This document shows positions 48,956-62,002 of a stretch of 64,000 nt of DNA, in pieces (positions within the stretch are counted from its first letter, which is position 1; each line of letters begins with the position of its first letter). The stretch covers positions 55,108 to 119,107 of the forward strand of contig JAVYIG010006368.1 of the NCBI GenBank assembly GCA_035222895.1, in the 5' to 3' direction. The notes under the pieces are model-generated. The model ran no database searches, had not been told where the DNA came from, and worked only from the letters and a program-made list of their open reading frames with translations. The position numbers and the translations under genes are program-made. The DNA is from Strongylocentrotus droebachiensis. Its lineage: Eukaryota; Echinodermata; Echinoidea; Camarodonta; Strongylocentrotidae.

Positions 48956-49076
48956 AAGCTATACTTTGTTTGCTAAGTTTAGTTTTACTCCTCAGCCAGT
49001 AGGTGTATACTAGTGCGATATGGAACCTAGCCAAATTTTTAAATCAAATCTTATATGATAGGAAGGATAAGCTTCT

Positions 49077-49431
49077 TTAAAAAAAAACTCTTATCCTGCC
49101 ACAGGCCTAGTCCCCATTGTGCCAAGCCACAAACCGCCCAGTGCCAAGTTTATTATCAATAGGGACTTTTAGATTTGCGTGGACTGATACGTGTGACGTC
49201 CATTCAAGGCAGTGCATTAAAAGGACGTCGACCGTAGCAATCCACATTGTCTTCGTGCAAAGTCCCTATTAGCGCGTGCGAAACACTAGGCACAGTACAA
49301 TGGGCATGAACAATAATTGCTATTACGAATGCTTGCAAACATGCAAGAAGCAGCGAAGCGGTAGCTTGCTCGCGTTTACAAAGCACTATAACGGTAGCGT
49401 GCATGCATCCTTATGGCAGGATATGAGTTAA
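49077..49431. mobile_element. TTAA-flanked MITE, family 1, copy B
   Basis: Left CTCTTATCCTGCCACAGG (with an expanded A run after TTAA), right GGCAGGATATGAGTTAA. Shares the interior agcactataacggtagcgtg and gggcatgaacaataattgc with copies A and C; inverted relative to copy A. Confidence 0.8.
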
Positions 49432-50289
49432 TGAAAAGTGTTGTTTCTTTCATAATTTTTGCGACGACGCCACGAAAATCAGTTTTGTGTCTCAAGAAAT
49501 GGAGGGTAATGATATTCAAGTTCATGATAATCCAAAGAAATCGACTCATCATAATATCCTGATAGTTCTAAATTCATGAGTAATACCATATAAAGAATAT
49601 GATTGATCTGGTGATTACATTAATCTCTACTCCTGACCTCCTGACTACGTTCAATCTATGCTTAAATCCATGAAGATCTACTGACTACGCTCAGTCTATC
49701 AGCACTCTCAATACAAAAATGCTATTTTCTAACTAGGTGTCGTTTAATAAATTGCCGATGATGCTCGCCGCATATGGACCCATGCGCTGTAATGCGAGAT
49801 TAAATCTGCTAATTAGGTTCTATAAACGGGTTATTACGGGTAAATCGACAATAATTCTGAGCAAAGTGTCAATTTGTTTCGTTTTGTTCTATTTTTGAAG
49901 ACAATGGATTTTTCTAGGCGAAACAAAAAGGGCGTTTCCACTCACGCGCACTACACAGACACGCACACATTCGCCCACATAATACAGACCCTCACAAATA
50001 CATTGATGCATTCAAAGATCATCATTTATCCATTTAAACAAAAATTAGTGCATTCATTTATGTTGGTTTAAGTTGAGTCAGGTTCAACGGAGTTGGCTTT
50101 TGTAAATGTCTTCGAGGACGTGCAGAGAATAATTGATGATGGTGAGGATAATAGTGATGATGGTGATAATAGTGAGGATGATATCATGATGATAATGATG
50201 GTAATGATGATGTTAATAATGATAATGAAGGTAATTATGATGGTGGTGATGAATATTATGATGAAGATTCAAAGCATTTATATTGCGTG
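49432..50289. other. Gene-free interval with a GAT-rich tract
   Basis: 50130-50270 is GATGAT/GATAAT triplet-like sequence; otherwise nothing recognised. Confidence 0.5.
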
Positions 50290-50475
50290 GTAAAGTAAGT
50301 ATGGGTATGCTTGTAAGTAAGCAACCAGGGGACCGACGGCTTAAAGTCCTCTCCGAGGGACTCGGTTATGAGGATCAATGCCTAACCAAACGGCACTAGC
50401 GAATCGACTTGATTTCGAACCCGGGGCCTCCCGGTTGTGAGACCACCGCTCTACCACTGAGCCATCGCATCTTCC
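50290..50475 (-). mobile_element. tRNA-derived SINE, near full length
   Basis: Minus strand: GATGGCTCAGTGGTAGAGCG (A box), CGGGTTCGAAATC (B box), then the body with ataaccgagtccctcggag and ttaagccgtcggtcccctgg. This body occurs widely in sea-urchin-type tRNA SINEs (recalled, not checked). Confidence 0.88.
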
Positions 50476-50599
50476 CCTTCTGGCTCTGAATTACAGTCAA
50501 ATTTTGTATACGAAATAAAATGGATTGCACCCACATCATTTAAGAAAGAGTTAACGCCCTCTGGTTCTCAAGAGATGGATTACAAACACAAGGCATTGT

Positions 50600-50700
50600 A
50601 TTTGTATTTTCCATCCTTATGCAGGACCATTATGTAAAACAGCCTGCGAGCTGATCAATGTTATCCTGTTAAAAGATGTTTTAATAAAATAAAATAATAC
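50600..50700 (+). mobile_element. LINE 3'-end fragment
   Basis: caggaccattatgtaaaacagcc, gagctgatc, ttatcctgtt, then repeated AATAAA. Same pattern as 18590-18680. It lies immediately beside the receptor TM6-7 exon, on the opposite strand. Confidence 0.5.
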
Positions 50701-50726
50701 TAATAAATGAATGTAATCGTACGTAC

Positions 50727-50936
50727 CCTGAAGCCGTCGTTGAGAAAGCCGTATATAATAGGATTGATGAAGCTGTTAGCCATGGCCAACCAGTGGATAG
50801 TGAAAAATAGTGGGAAGGTACTGGACGGGTTGGCTAGCAGCACCTGCCGGGCGACGTTCCCCAGGAGCATGTAGAGGTGGAGCGGTAACCAGCAAAGGGC
50901 GAAGGTCAGGACGATGGTCACCAACATCTTGATCAC
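50727..50936 (-). CDS. Class A neuropeptide receptor, TM6-TM7 exon
   Basis: On the minus strand, acceptor ...TTTGACCAG then GTGATCAAG, and donor CTTCAGG followed by GTACGTACG. The exon is 210 bases, exactly 70 codons in phase 0. It encodes VIKMLVTIVLTFALCWLPLH (TM6 with the CWLP switch) and, after an extracellular loop, WLAMANSFINPIIYGFLN (TM7 with NPxxY) and the start of helix 8. These are hallmark motifs of rhodopsin-family peptide GPCRs that couple extracellular neuropeptides to G proteins at the plasma membrane. Tachykinin/neurokinin-like or NPFF/luqin-like receptors resemble it most; the ligand cannot be assigned. The preceding exon (62803-63005) ends AKRK in matching phase. The C-terminal tail exon was not found. 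Confidence 0.9.
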
Positions 50937-51147
50937 CTGGTCAAAGAAATAAAGGACAAAAAAGTAGAATATTATGTCAGCCGCATATTCCCTTGTTTGT
51001 ACTGCTCCCTACCAAGCAACTTCTTAACAGTGTAATATTCTTGGTATGCATACCACACTAGCAAAAACTTTAACAAAATCAGGGTAGGGCTCTTTCGATA
51101 GCCATGTGCGCCACTTGAAATGTGAGAGCTTTACAATGACATGTTAC

Positions 51148-51648
51148 TTAAAGGAGCTACACAAAGAAAAATTCACTACAACTGATAATTAGAACAAATT
51201 ACATATGGATGGAAAGATTTTCTCTTGAAAAACACGAATAATTTGCTGAGAAATCATTTAGATATCATGGAAAGGCGTAAAATGCAATTTTTCAAGACCC
51301 TTCTTAGACCCCCGAACGCCCCTGAACGTACTCCAAACACGCGGGCTCTGAATAGTGACGTCACACACTGGACAAACAGCTCAGTACCGGAGTCGCGCGT
51401 GTATTAGTCTGCAGCTAGCCAGCCGTGTCCCATGTGTGACGTCACAACTATTGACGCTCTAAAAAGGACCGCTGATGGCAGAAAATCTGGATCTCGAAAC
51501 TATCATTTTTGAGAGTTGATTACTGCGGGCCCCAAACATATTTTGAAGAGGTGAGTTGTTGTATTTGATCAGTAAGGCTTCCCCTTCGCAATGATATGAG
51601 TTTTGCATCAATTCAAAACACTTTTGATTCTTCGTGTGTCTACTTTAA
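51148..51648. mobile_element. TTAA-flanked MITE, family 2, copy 1, with two CREs
   Basis: 501 bp between TTAA and TTAA. Ends TTAAAGGAGCTACACAAAGA and, inverted, TTAAAGTAGACACACGAAGA. AGG-starting termini and TTAA duplication would suit Kolobok; piggyBac is the alternative. Contains two perfect TGACGTCA palindromes at 51356-51363 and 51437-51444. No ORF of note. Confidence 0.88.
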
Positions 51649-51799
51649 TTTTGATATGATACGCTGTAAGATGGGAGCATCGATACTAGCCTTAAATTGA
51701 TCTCTTGGAAGTCTGTGCGATTATTTTGTATATGATTCCTAAATTGAACAGAACTGGCAGCACCTTTTTCAATTTTTTATATTCGTATATTGTATTAAT

Positions 51800-52122
51800 G
51801 ACTCTTTAAAAAGTACATGAATGCAATTTATATTTGTTGATGTCCATGCATTTTCTACAACTTCCTCTTTTACTTCTTTTCTCCGTGTTTCTCCTCTCCG
51901 TTTTCCTGACTTCATGTTATATTCTGTTTTCTTATTTTTGCTGCCCAAGCAATCTTATCATATTAGCTATATATATTTCAATATTGACAAAGCAATTGTA
52001 ACTGTATTTTATGTTTGAAATATGCATTGAGTGTTTTAATTGTATGGCATGACCAATTCAGCCACTGGGCTGCGACACACGTTTTTAGTAAACCTTGAAT
52101 TGAATTGAATTGAATTGAATTA
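51800..52122 (+). mobile_element. 5'-truncated LINE 3' UTR with TTGAA tail
   Basis: AT/CT-rich sequence, then ggcatgaccaattcagccactgggctgcgacacacg, and a terminal run of about five TTGAA repeats (52093-52120). Same tail logic as 10741-10975. Confidence 0.65.
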
Positions 52123-53780
52123 AACAAAAATACAAAATAAACATTAAGTATTTTGTAATACTTGATAAAATTCAATAAAGAAGATTCTGAAAGGCAAACG
52201 ATAGTGACAATCTCATGATATATATTTCCATATCGTCGTCGAGTTCTAATGGCATTCATGAGTTAAGAGTTGTTCTTATCTCGTTACTGTTAATCTTTAA
52301 ATAACTTTCAATGAAAAATCAACGATTATTTTTTCTCTACAGGGGTGTTTTCCTCCTACTTTCTGAGATACTTTGATAAACAATTCCACTACTTTGACGA
52401 CAAAATAAAAGTCCTGATTGGTACCTTAAAGCGAACGCATGAAGCATGTTCATTATGTGTATACCTATTCAGCGTGATGTCCACAAGAACTTATTCATAT
52501 CCTTTTCCAAGTATCGTCACTTAATTCAATTGACTCGCACGAATACCCACAATATTACGGAATGATGTATCACGTATACATATTAACTAGATCAAAACCA
52601 TAATCGGTCATTTTATTTGTCTGATCGGTGCATCCGGTCAGCAGAAACATTTAAGCCTCGAGGGTTCAGTACACTTGTCAAGTAATGAATGGGGCCCACG
52701 TGTCTAATTCATCCGCTCCCATTGCATTATAGATTGGCGGAACAAAGTTGATATGATATCAGCCGATTAAAGAATTTCATATAAAATCGGGTTACTGTCC
52801 TCTGTAATTCCTAAATTTGTAAATGATGTTTAAAAGTAATAGGCTTCTCTATTTTAGCGTGAGGCTGTACCTTCCTTTGCATGTTGTGTCTGAATAGTAT
52901 TAAAGTAAATACCATTCTATTCAATTTTTCATAAGAATTTGACACACCCCCGAAAAAGGAAGTAAAGCATTAATACGTTTCATGGCTGTGAGTTTTACAT
53001 AAATATATAATATATATATATATACAATATATTATGTTATTTATATCATATAATTATCATATATTCGTCCGAGCGCTGTTTATGGAAGGAGAACTTGATA
53101 ATTACAATCATCAAGTCTCGCCTCCGGATTTCCATATATATCAAAGTATATAATCTTTCTAAGATATTCTTGCTCTACTTCTTCAAAATCAAGCAGACAG
53201 TTTATATTCCAAGCACTAGTTGTGATATGAAATCATAATTCCTTCATCCCACGATGAGTACTTCGCAAACGAAATCCATCTGGGGGCTATAGGTAAACAA
53301 AGAAGCCTCTTATCTACCAAGAAAAGACGATTGAATTCTTGATTTTGGAGTGCGGTAAATAGAAACGGACTATGTGAGTATTGGCGCTAAAAGGCGCTGA
53401 CATTTTGAGCTCCACTTTTATTGTGTCCTGAGAGACTTTCGAGTACTTATCCCTTCCCACTTGAATATTTTTTCATTTTTTTCATTTTTCTTCATTTTCT
53501 AACAAAACAAAAACAAAAACAAAAACAACTCAAGCAGGAAGACTTTGACACGAGCATTACGGTGCGTGTGAAACCGGAAAATGGTTTATTTATTGTGATA
53601 TCTTTTAAAAGAGCCTAGTTTGTTTCAAAGTATAGTAATAAGAAAGAGACGCCGGGAGTGGTGTTATTATCCCATGCTGTATGACCGTGTACTCTCCTTG
53701 AGGGATGCTTAACGTTCTGAAGAGCGTAACAAGAGTAATGACGCCATTTTAAAGGTAGGTAACCTCGTCTCGAGAAATGA
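52123..53780. other. Intronic, nothing recognised
   Basis: AT-rich; a pure AT palindrome at about 53002-53022 and an AAAAC tract at 53502-53527. Confidence 0.45.
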
Positions 53781-54130
53781 GGGTCATGGCGACATCTTTT
53801 ATTTCTCTCTCTCCCCCCATTTCACTCTCTCTTTCTCTTATGTCTGCCCTTATGATTCATTTTTTTTTTGAAAATCTTACAGCATCTCTCTTTCTCTCTT
53901 TCCCCTATCTTTATATTCAAAAGTTGGATTCTGTCTGTCGCTCTTAGTAGCTCTCGATCTCTCTCTCTCTCTCCTTTCCCTCTTCCTATCCGTTATAAAT
54001 TTTCTCTCCTTCTCCATCTCCCATTTTCTCCTTCTCTTTCATATTATTTACTCACCCTATTAAATAATTTGTACTGAATGGTTTCCTCTCTTCACCCCTC
54101 CCCCTCCTCTCTCTCTCTCTTTTACATGTA
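53781..54130. repeat. (CT)n-rich pyrimidine tract
   Basis: Interrupted CTCTCT blocks; ORFs are low complexity. Confidence 0.8.
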
Positions 54131-56880
54131 CATGGACCTGCAATATCTGCCATTTATTATCATCTTGTCGTTTCGTTCTTTAATCTGACTCGCACGAGTA
54201 TCAGAACCCCCAATTCATCCTTCTCTTTTTTTTCTGTATAAATCATACAATATTCTCACCTCCCCTTTCTTTTCATCCTTATTTTTTTTTTAAAGGACAC
54301 TCGCATTCAACGCGTATCTCATCAAGAAGAACTGATGAGGATATCCTAGGTAAACAAGACATATATTTTATTCTTTTTTTATTATTTATGTTATTATTAT
54401 TACTATTACTATTACCAATATTATGGTTATTATAATGATCAACATTGTTATTATTATTTATATTATTATTATTAATATTGTTATTATAATTCTTATTGTA
54501 ATTATCAAACGTTTCGAAGAAATTATGAAAGCACTAAGCGGAAGGTAAACAAATAAACAAAACAAAGAGGGAAATTTACAGAAAGATAAGTACAAAATAC
54601 CGATCGAAAGTACGATTAAATTGCAAAACTGTATCAGCAATTACTTGTGTTGTATTTTATAGGGATAATATTCCGTGTAACTAAAGGTAACGAAATATCT
54701 ATCGTTAATGATTGAAATATTCAAGATTTTAAAAAAAGAAAGAAAAAATATTGTGCTATTATTCTCTTCCTAAACTGTGAGAGCGAACCTGTCAATTTAC
54801 CCTAAGTTTCCCATCTTCCAGACGCAATAATACAGGTTAATCAGGTAAAAGGGGAGAGATTTCTTTGAACACCTTAATAATTTTAATTTTTGCCCGACTT
54901 TTCCAACAATACGTATATTATGTTCGATTCTATACCTCCCATGCACAACTATATACTAAAGAATGTTAAACGATAATGTAAATCGGTGTGTAAAACTGCT
55001 TCAAACATGTTCAAAGTGCTACAATACTGTCAGAACTGCATATTAAACGGCTGTCAGAATATGATTGATTGAAAAACAAGTGAAAGATGACAGAGACGCA
55101 AGTCCCAAGTGTTATTACAAACCGATGGTACCGTGAAAGCAAGACCAACAGAATAATACATTGATAAAAGTATGTGGTAAATCGGCATGTGGTGAAGAAG
55201 TTATGAATGTATGAAATGTAAGATTAACCGAAATGTCGAGGGATTTTCAAATTGATAAAATTGTTCACGCGTCTATTATGATGTGAAGTGTTAAGATGTT
55301 TTGATGAGAAAACAAAATGCCTTAAATTCCCAGTTGCCTTTCTCTCAAGGGAAACTTGTCATTCCATGTCAGCCAATAACAATGTGAGCCTTTTTCTCTA
55401 ATGAAAGTAGAAAATAGAATATAATTTGAATTATTGCTCATTCAAAACAGACGTTCAAGAAATTAACTCAAGTGCGATTCCAATACCCTATTGACTTGTA
55501 AGTGGCTTGAGGAGATAGTGTTCGGATTATTTGATACGTCGTTGTATGATTAGCGGCATAGTAACTTTTGAGCACAACTCCCATTGGCTTTGGACTTACG
55601 AATCGATAATAATTTCTCATTTTCATGATTGCTAATGAAGAAAATAGATCATTTTATCATAGACAGGATGTGTAAAACGTATGTCCAATAATAGTGTACT
55701 GGTATCATGAATATGTCGAATCCTCTATCGGATTCTCTTTGAAAATATCGATGACCTTCTTTATTTCATCTCCATGCTTTTAGTTGATCTAGCTTGATTC
55801 GAGGGAAGGATTCCTCCTTTCTATCGATTACATCCGTTCAAAATGTGCAAATTCGCAAATTTTATTTTCCAGTACGCCTCGTAATAATTTGTGAAAATCG
55901 TTTTCGGGTATTACCTCGTATGAAAAGAAACGAAATGCCGCATCCGGTGCCAAGCTTGTATTCTTCGAATGGTGTAATTTGTAAACTTGTAACTTATCTT
56001 GCAATTACAAGTCGGCTACTAGCTTCACCAGTTTCATTTCGTCCTTTTCATTGATGTTTGTTGTATTGATATTGTATCGCCTTCATCTAAATGTAGATGC
56101 TAACTATACTCAAAACCGCTGCAAAGGAGTTCATTTTCTCCTCAAAGTTTATATATCATTATGATGCCCTTGATTGTTATGAACAAAAAAAGAAATTTGT
56201 AAATAGCCAAGAAGTAACGAGATTGCTCTGTAAGTCATGCTATTTCTGTCCACGAATTGTAATGTAATTTGCGGAACGCTTTTTAGTAAATCCTAAGAGA
56301 AGTTAGACTTATTTTTAAAATTCAGAATTATAGTGTGAAAGCTGGTCTGAAGTGGAGAAAATATATAACAGCCCTTTGCCAACTCATACAAATTAAAAGA
56401 CTATTCTAGTTCGAATCCATGTAATTTTGGAGAGGCTTTTGATAAGTTTAGAAACCATGATTGCCTCATAAATCTGCTGGTTCTCGAGAGATTTTGACCG
56501 TTCCTTACGGCATCGCAGGTTGTCCTATATCTCTATAATTCTAATGTAATCGATCTGAAGAATTATTTGTTTCTCGTTAACTAACTGATTTAAGAATAAA
56601 GACTTTTCTTTACCCGAAGGAGACGCTCAAATTTCATTGATTATACAATGAGAGGAAATATTTCAATGATTTCCTTAGGATAGATCAGTATATCCTGTTT
56701 TCCGAATTAATTTGGATGAAATTCTCTCTCCGGCGCATTGAAAGACACAACAAAATCTACTTAAAAATGGAGTAAACTGGGATATTTTTCATTATTTATA
56801 TTCCTTGTTATACATCAGAATGATTACAATGTTTCCAACTAATCATATTTATTATCTAATTGTTTTGGTTGTTACATTCT
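54131..56880. other. Intronic, nothing recognised
   Basis: Includes an ATT/TTA tract at about 54373-54500. No exon-like ORF. Confidence 0.4.
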
Positions 56881-57165
56881 ACATGTCCTTCCTGTCTTCA
56901 ATCATGGTAATTATCGATGCCACTATCTTCATCTTCCCCTTCTTCTTTTTCTTCTTTAGCATTATTAGCATTATCCCTTTATTTCTTCTTCTTTACCCTT
57001 TCCTTCTTTTTCTTTTACTTGTTATTCCCCTTCGTCTTCTCCTCCTTCTTTTTCTTCTCTCCCTTCACTTTTTCTTCTCCTTCCTCTCATTTCTTTTTCT
57101 TCTTTTCCTCCTCCTCCTTTTTTTCTTTCTCCTCCTTATTCTTCTCTTTCTTTTTCTTTGGACAT
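56881..57165. repeat. (TTC)n/(TTTC)n polypyrimidine tract
   Basis: About 240 bases of almost pure pyrimidine on the + strand (purine on the receptor's sense strand); the Phe/Leu/Ser-rich ORFs across it are artefacts. Confidence 0.85.
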
Positions 57166-58700
57166 TTTAGATGGTAAACAAATAATTGGTGTATTAATTG
57201 GCGATTGCACTAATAAATACAAAATTGCGCGCATGTTAAGTCACAATGGGAAAATGAACGAGACTTGTCGAGGTAATCATCCGGTAAACCGTCAGTTAAC
57301 AAAGTGCAGTGCGTATTACTAGCTTCAAAGCGTGACAATATAAATATGAAGACGAAAATATAATCAACAAATCCCATCAAAATGCCCGAAATCGAACATC
57401 AATGTAATTGCCATTTGAAATTACGTGCATTTCATCGTCTCTTAATTTTATAGCGCCAGAGATACGCATACGCGCAGCGAAGCCGTGCATTATCATTTTG
57501 AGCCCTGCGTTATCACTTTCAATTCTGGTTTATTGCAAATAAAAACATGCTGAATAAAAATTCCGGAGAGTCATACAATTCAGTTTACAAATTATAAATA
57601 CATACAAGAATATAAGAAATCAATACTTTTAGCAATCTTCATATTAATTACTAATTCTAATTAACTAAACAACTAATTTCAAATAATCGTAGAATAATAC
57701 ATGTTGTTATTATTCAGTTATAACATTTAAATAGTAAAATAACAAAATATGTTCTCACCATTTTCTGAATGTCATATTAAATTTGTTCATACACTTTCAA
57801 GTTAATAATTAATCTTTTTAAACCTAGTTCACATTTCATTTAGAAACATATTTCTATATAGATGATTATAACAAGAGATATGACAACTTTTTGATTGATC
57901 TTGCTTGCACGGTCACGTGGTGTCATTTGACCAATTAGATTGCCTACATTGTAGAACCTGTTTAATAAAAAAATTAACAACATTAGTCACTATCTGATAT
58001 GTAAAATCATACGAAACCACATATTAGAGTGTTCACAGTTTAGTTTGTTTTATATTCCAATAACAAATAATATAAGTAACGTAGCCACACAATGACAACT
58101 ATAATCTTAATAATGGAGGTGCTTTAAGAGAGCGTAGCCTATATGTCATAGACCCCGAATTGAAACCTAAATACCACCCAAGGATTTCTTTAAAATGTTC
58201 TAGTCATTAATCATTAACAAAGGCAATGACAGAAATGTTTTCGCAATCTCTGTGGGATCGAGGTATCTGAATAAAACATGATTATAAAACAGGTGATTGA
58301 TTGCGATCATTTTCACTGTTACTTTATCCAACCGCATGTTCACCCTCTATCATGTATCATTCCATGTGAACCGTCTTGAACTGTCATTATCCCTCGTATT
58401 TCATCTCTCTCTCTCTCTCTTAATCTGTGTCTCATTTCATATTCTCTCTTTCAAATGTTCTCTTCTTCCTTTTCTTCAGTTGCAGTACATCGCCATGTGT
58501 ATTGTCATACTGTCGAGGTGCAGTGCAGACTTTTTTTCATTTCATTTATTGGTTCAACCATTACCAAAAACAACAGTTAAGATTACAAACGATGTTCGAA
58601 AGATATATACAATGTCTGATAACAGGTACAGTTAACTGCGTGTGAGTAAAAAACAGCAAAACCGTTTTAAACGGAGCTCTCCCTCGCTATCGCATCGAAT
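57166..58700. other. Intronic, nothing recognised
   Basis: AT-rich without recognisable element; a short CT tract at 58404-58422. Confidence 0.4.
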
Positions 58701-58873
58701 GCCGTCGATCACTTTCTCTGTTTCTTTTATCTCCCTTTCTCTCTCTCTCTCTATGTTTTGTTATGAAGATGTCCAGAGCCCCTTCCCCTTTTTCCCCTCT
58801 TTCATATTTGCCAGTCTCTCATTCGCCTATCTTATGTTTTTTTCTTCCATTTCGTACTCATTTATTGTATCTC

Positions 58874-58904
<31 letters not shown>

Positions 58905-58970
58905 CCCTCCCTCACCCCTCTCTCTCCCCCTCTCTCTCTATTTCTCCTCCCTCTCTCTCCTCTCTGAACT
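58701..58970. repeat. (CT)n microsatellite
   Basis: Interrupted CTCTCT; densest at 58868-58965. Confidence 0.85.
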
Positions 58971-59382
58971 CATGTCATTGACATTGCCTCACATCCCCCC
59001 TGCTCTTCATTAATTCACTTTTAGGACCTCCTCTTTTGCACTATACGTGTCTCTATTTCATCTCATGGAGTCAGGCCTATCAAGTATATCCTCCTATATA
59101 TATCAATATAATGTGTCCGTATCGTCTGTCAAGGAAACTAAGTACTCACAGGACACGCATACACGTTCTTTATAAAAGGTCAGAGTCAATATCAATTATT
59201 CATAAACACATTAAACGATTATGTTTAAATCTCGAATGGCTGATTTCAATGCGACTTAAAATCAATATTCGAATTGTTATTTATGTGGATCACTCTTAAG
59301 CGACAGCATACCGTCAAGTTTGCATTCATTTAACGATTGTTCCTCTCTTGAAGAGGAATTCTACTTTGATATCAAGTTTTTC

Positions 59383-59878
59383 TTAAAGGAGCTACACAAA
59401 GAAAATTCACTAACAATAATTAGAACAAATTACATATGGATGGACAGATTTTCTCTTGAAAAACACGAACATTTTTCTGAGAAATCATATAGATATCATG
59501 GAAAGGCGTAAAATGCAATTTTTCAAGACCCTCCTTAGACCCCCGAACGCCCCTGAACGTAAGTCAAACACACAAGCGTAGCGAGCTCTAAATATTGACG
59601 TCACACACTGGACGAACAGCTCAGTGCCGTGTAGCAGTATGCAACTAGCCAGCCGTGTCCCGTATGTGACGTCACAAATATTTACGCTCTACAAAGGACC
59701 GCTGAAGGCAGAAAATCTGGATCTTAAAACTAACATTTTTGAGAGTTGATTACTGCGGGCCCCAAACATATTTTGAAGAGAAGAGTTGTTGTATTTGATC
59801 GGCAAGGCTTACTCTTCGCAAAGATATGAGTTTTGCACCAATTCAAAACACTTTTGATTCTTCGTGTGGCTACTTTAA
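59383..59878. mobile_element. TTAA-flanked MITE, family 2, copy 2, with two CREs
   Basis: 496 bp, same orientation as copy 1 and roughly 90% alike by eye. Bounded by TTAA; ends TTAAAGGAGCTACACAAAGA and, inverted, TTAAAGTAGCCACACGAAGA. TGACGTCA palindromes at 59596-59603 and 59667-59674 are both intact. Confidence 0.9.
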
Positions 59879-60925
59879 GGAAATCCCACAAATCGAAGAA
59901 TAATAATGCTCGTGACTTCATTATACAGAGAATGGGACTGACTTCGAGTTATACCATAGTCACACCAACGAGGCAAATACCAGACTGACGACAAACCAAA
60001 CAATTTTTTTTCCACATAAACCCGCATGGCCTAGGATCAGTAGCTTTTAACCCATTGGCTACTGAATTCTCTCATTCTATAGGCTTTTTACAGGGACCAC
60101 CAGGTTCCAGGAGACAACGGTTTAATTCGGTGTGGAGTCGATTTAGAGTCGCTTTTAAATGTGAATACCCGACAAGGTTTCGCCGTGTCATATCTGAACG
60201 AGTTATTAGGCTACCCAATTAACCATTCCTTTGTTCAGGCTGTTCTTTTGCGTACTTGGTCTGATTTTAAACAAAAGATTAACGTGAAAAAGACTTTCCG
60301 GTTGATTTAGTTTTTTTTTTTTCTTCGATTAAAGTGAAACCTTTCTATGATTAATTGACGTATGAATGAAATTAATCATTAATCAGTTACTTGAAGTATT
60401 AATAATCATTTATGTGTGTCAGTGTATGCAGTTATTCAAAATGTATACGTGTGTGGTGGAGATGTAATTGTGTGTGTGTGGGTCTGTCGATGTGTGAGTG
60501 TGTGTGTGCGTCTCTCTCTCTCTCTCTATATATATCATTCATTTTGATTGATTGATATGTTATTTTTCTGCTTTGGATGTGTGTCTGTGCCTATCATCTG
60601 TCATTTATTCTGATTGATCAAAATGTTATTTTTTCTGCTTTAGGTGTGTGTGTGTGTGTGTGTGGGGGGGGGGGGGGGGTAGGGTGACAACGAACTGGTC
60701 ATGCATGAAAACATAGTTAGTGGGCTACTGACTGGAACTTGTGGGAACGGTACTCCGACAATCAATGTCGGAGGTAGTTGTTGTTGTTGTTGTTGTTTGG
60801 TATTATCGGCGTTTCATTCTTTTTTTAAAATATTTACGCCTTTCACTTTTTTTTTTTTTTTTACTATTTGTAAATTCGGACTCTTCTCTTTTTTTTGGAT
60901 AATATAATCTCAGATCTACTGTTCC
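59879..60925. other. Intronic, GT-rich in part
   Basis: GT tracts at about 60465-60510 and 60644-60663, a CT tract at 60512-60528, a G run at 60664-60680 and a T run at 60848-60862. No gene. Confidence 0.5.
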
Positions 60926-60929
60926 ATGC

Positions 60930-61345
60930 AAGCCCCTCACCACAATTGGCACCTTCCTGCCAGACCGGCGCGGTACATTGCGCAATCTTCTCGGCCATCA
61001 TTGGCCTAGGCAACTCTGGTGCCGGTGAGTCTTGGGGCCAAATGAATAGAGGTCCACTGGGCTTTAAATAGTTCACTATCTTCTTTAGATCGTTGCTTCA
61101 CGTCCGTCCCCTATTCCCCGCCCTTCAATTTTCGCAGAAGAACATTCGCCGATGGCGATAGACGAATATCAATAAACTCCCTTCAATATTCGGCCATTAG
61201 CTGGTTCATATCCTCTTCACCTGCCTCCCGTCCACGTACCAAGATCCCTTGCAGGTGTCTCCTTTTAAACCCTTGTTTTAAAATCATCCCCAAACTCTTC
61301 CAGCTTGATTACAAAATCAATTCCTTGATCATACAGACATTCCTT
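60930..61345 (-). pseudogene. Decayed coding-like segment, unidentified
   Basis: On the minus strand several adjacent stretches read like protein with scattered stops and frame changes: KECLYDQGIDFVIKLEEFGD, then HLQGILVRGREAGEEDMNQL, then EFIDIRLSPSANVLLRKLKG, then SKEDSELFKAQWTSIHLAPR. The composition is more protein-like than its surroundings. I recognise no family; it could be an old transposon ORF. Confidence 0.3.
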
Positions 61346-61734
61346 CGCTTGTAGTTTTAAAATCAGTGCCTTTTAATACGAACACAGATAAACATTGCAA
61401 TTATGTTATTTTGTAGGCGATTTGGCGCCTAGCTTTCCATGCTCTTTTAGCCAATGCAGAGTTCTTAGATTGTTTATCGCAATGTTTTTCTTCTTTCGCT
61501 GTAAATATTATTGATGAAAACGCCTGGGTGAGGTAAACAAAGGAAAAATGAAATGTTCAGGCTTTAGTTAAAAGAAATACAATTTTGGAAAAATAAACAA
61601 AATGTAGCCTATGTCCAATAAAAGATGAATAACTTTCAACCTACAAAACTGGACGCTATCTAAATCAGTATTATTTTTGTTGCCTAGATTTGTGCAATTC
61701 CATTACAAGATATGTTATTAATAATTAAGACGCT

Positions 61735-61850
61735 GTCTAAAAGCATTAAACCTCATTATCAAGTCACTCGGAGAGGACCTAAAGCAGCCGGCCCCCTAGT
61801 TGCATACTTGTAAGGATTTATTAGTTGTCAGGAAGAAGGTTTGCAATGTA
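61735..61850 (+). mobile_element. tRNA SINE body fragment
   Basis: attaaacctcattatcaagt, cactcggagaggacctaaag, cagccggccccctagttgca: the body of the SINE at 50290-50475 without the tRNA head. Confidence 0.7.
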
Positions 61851-62002
61851 AATGAATGGAAATCTACTATATGAGGAGTCTTATTAGGGCTCACTTCTTT
61901 GAGTGTCAAATCAACTGATCAACGCTAAAAAATGGAATCCACTCTCATGGTAGTGATTCAAACACTACATTGGAGTGTGTCTCACCATAACTTGGAACGG
62001 AT

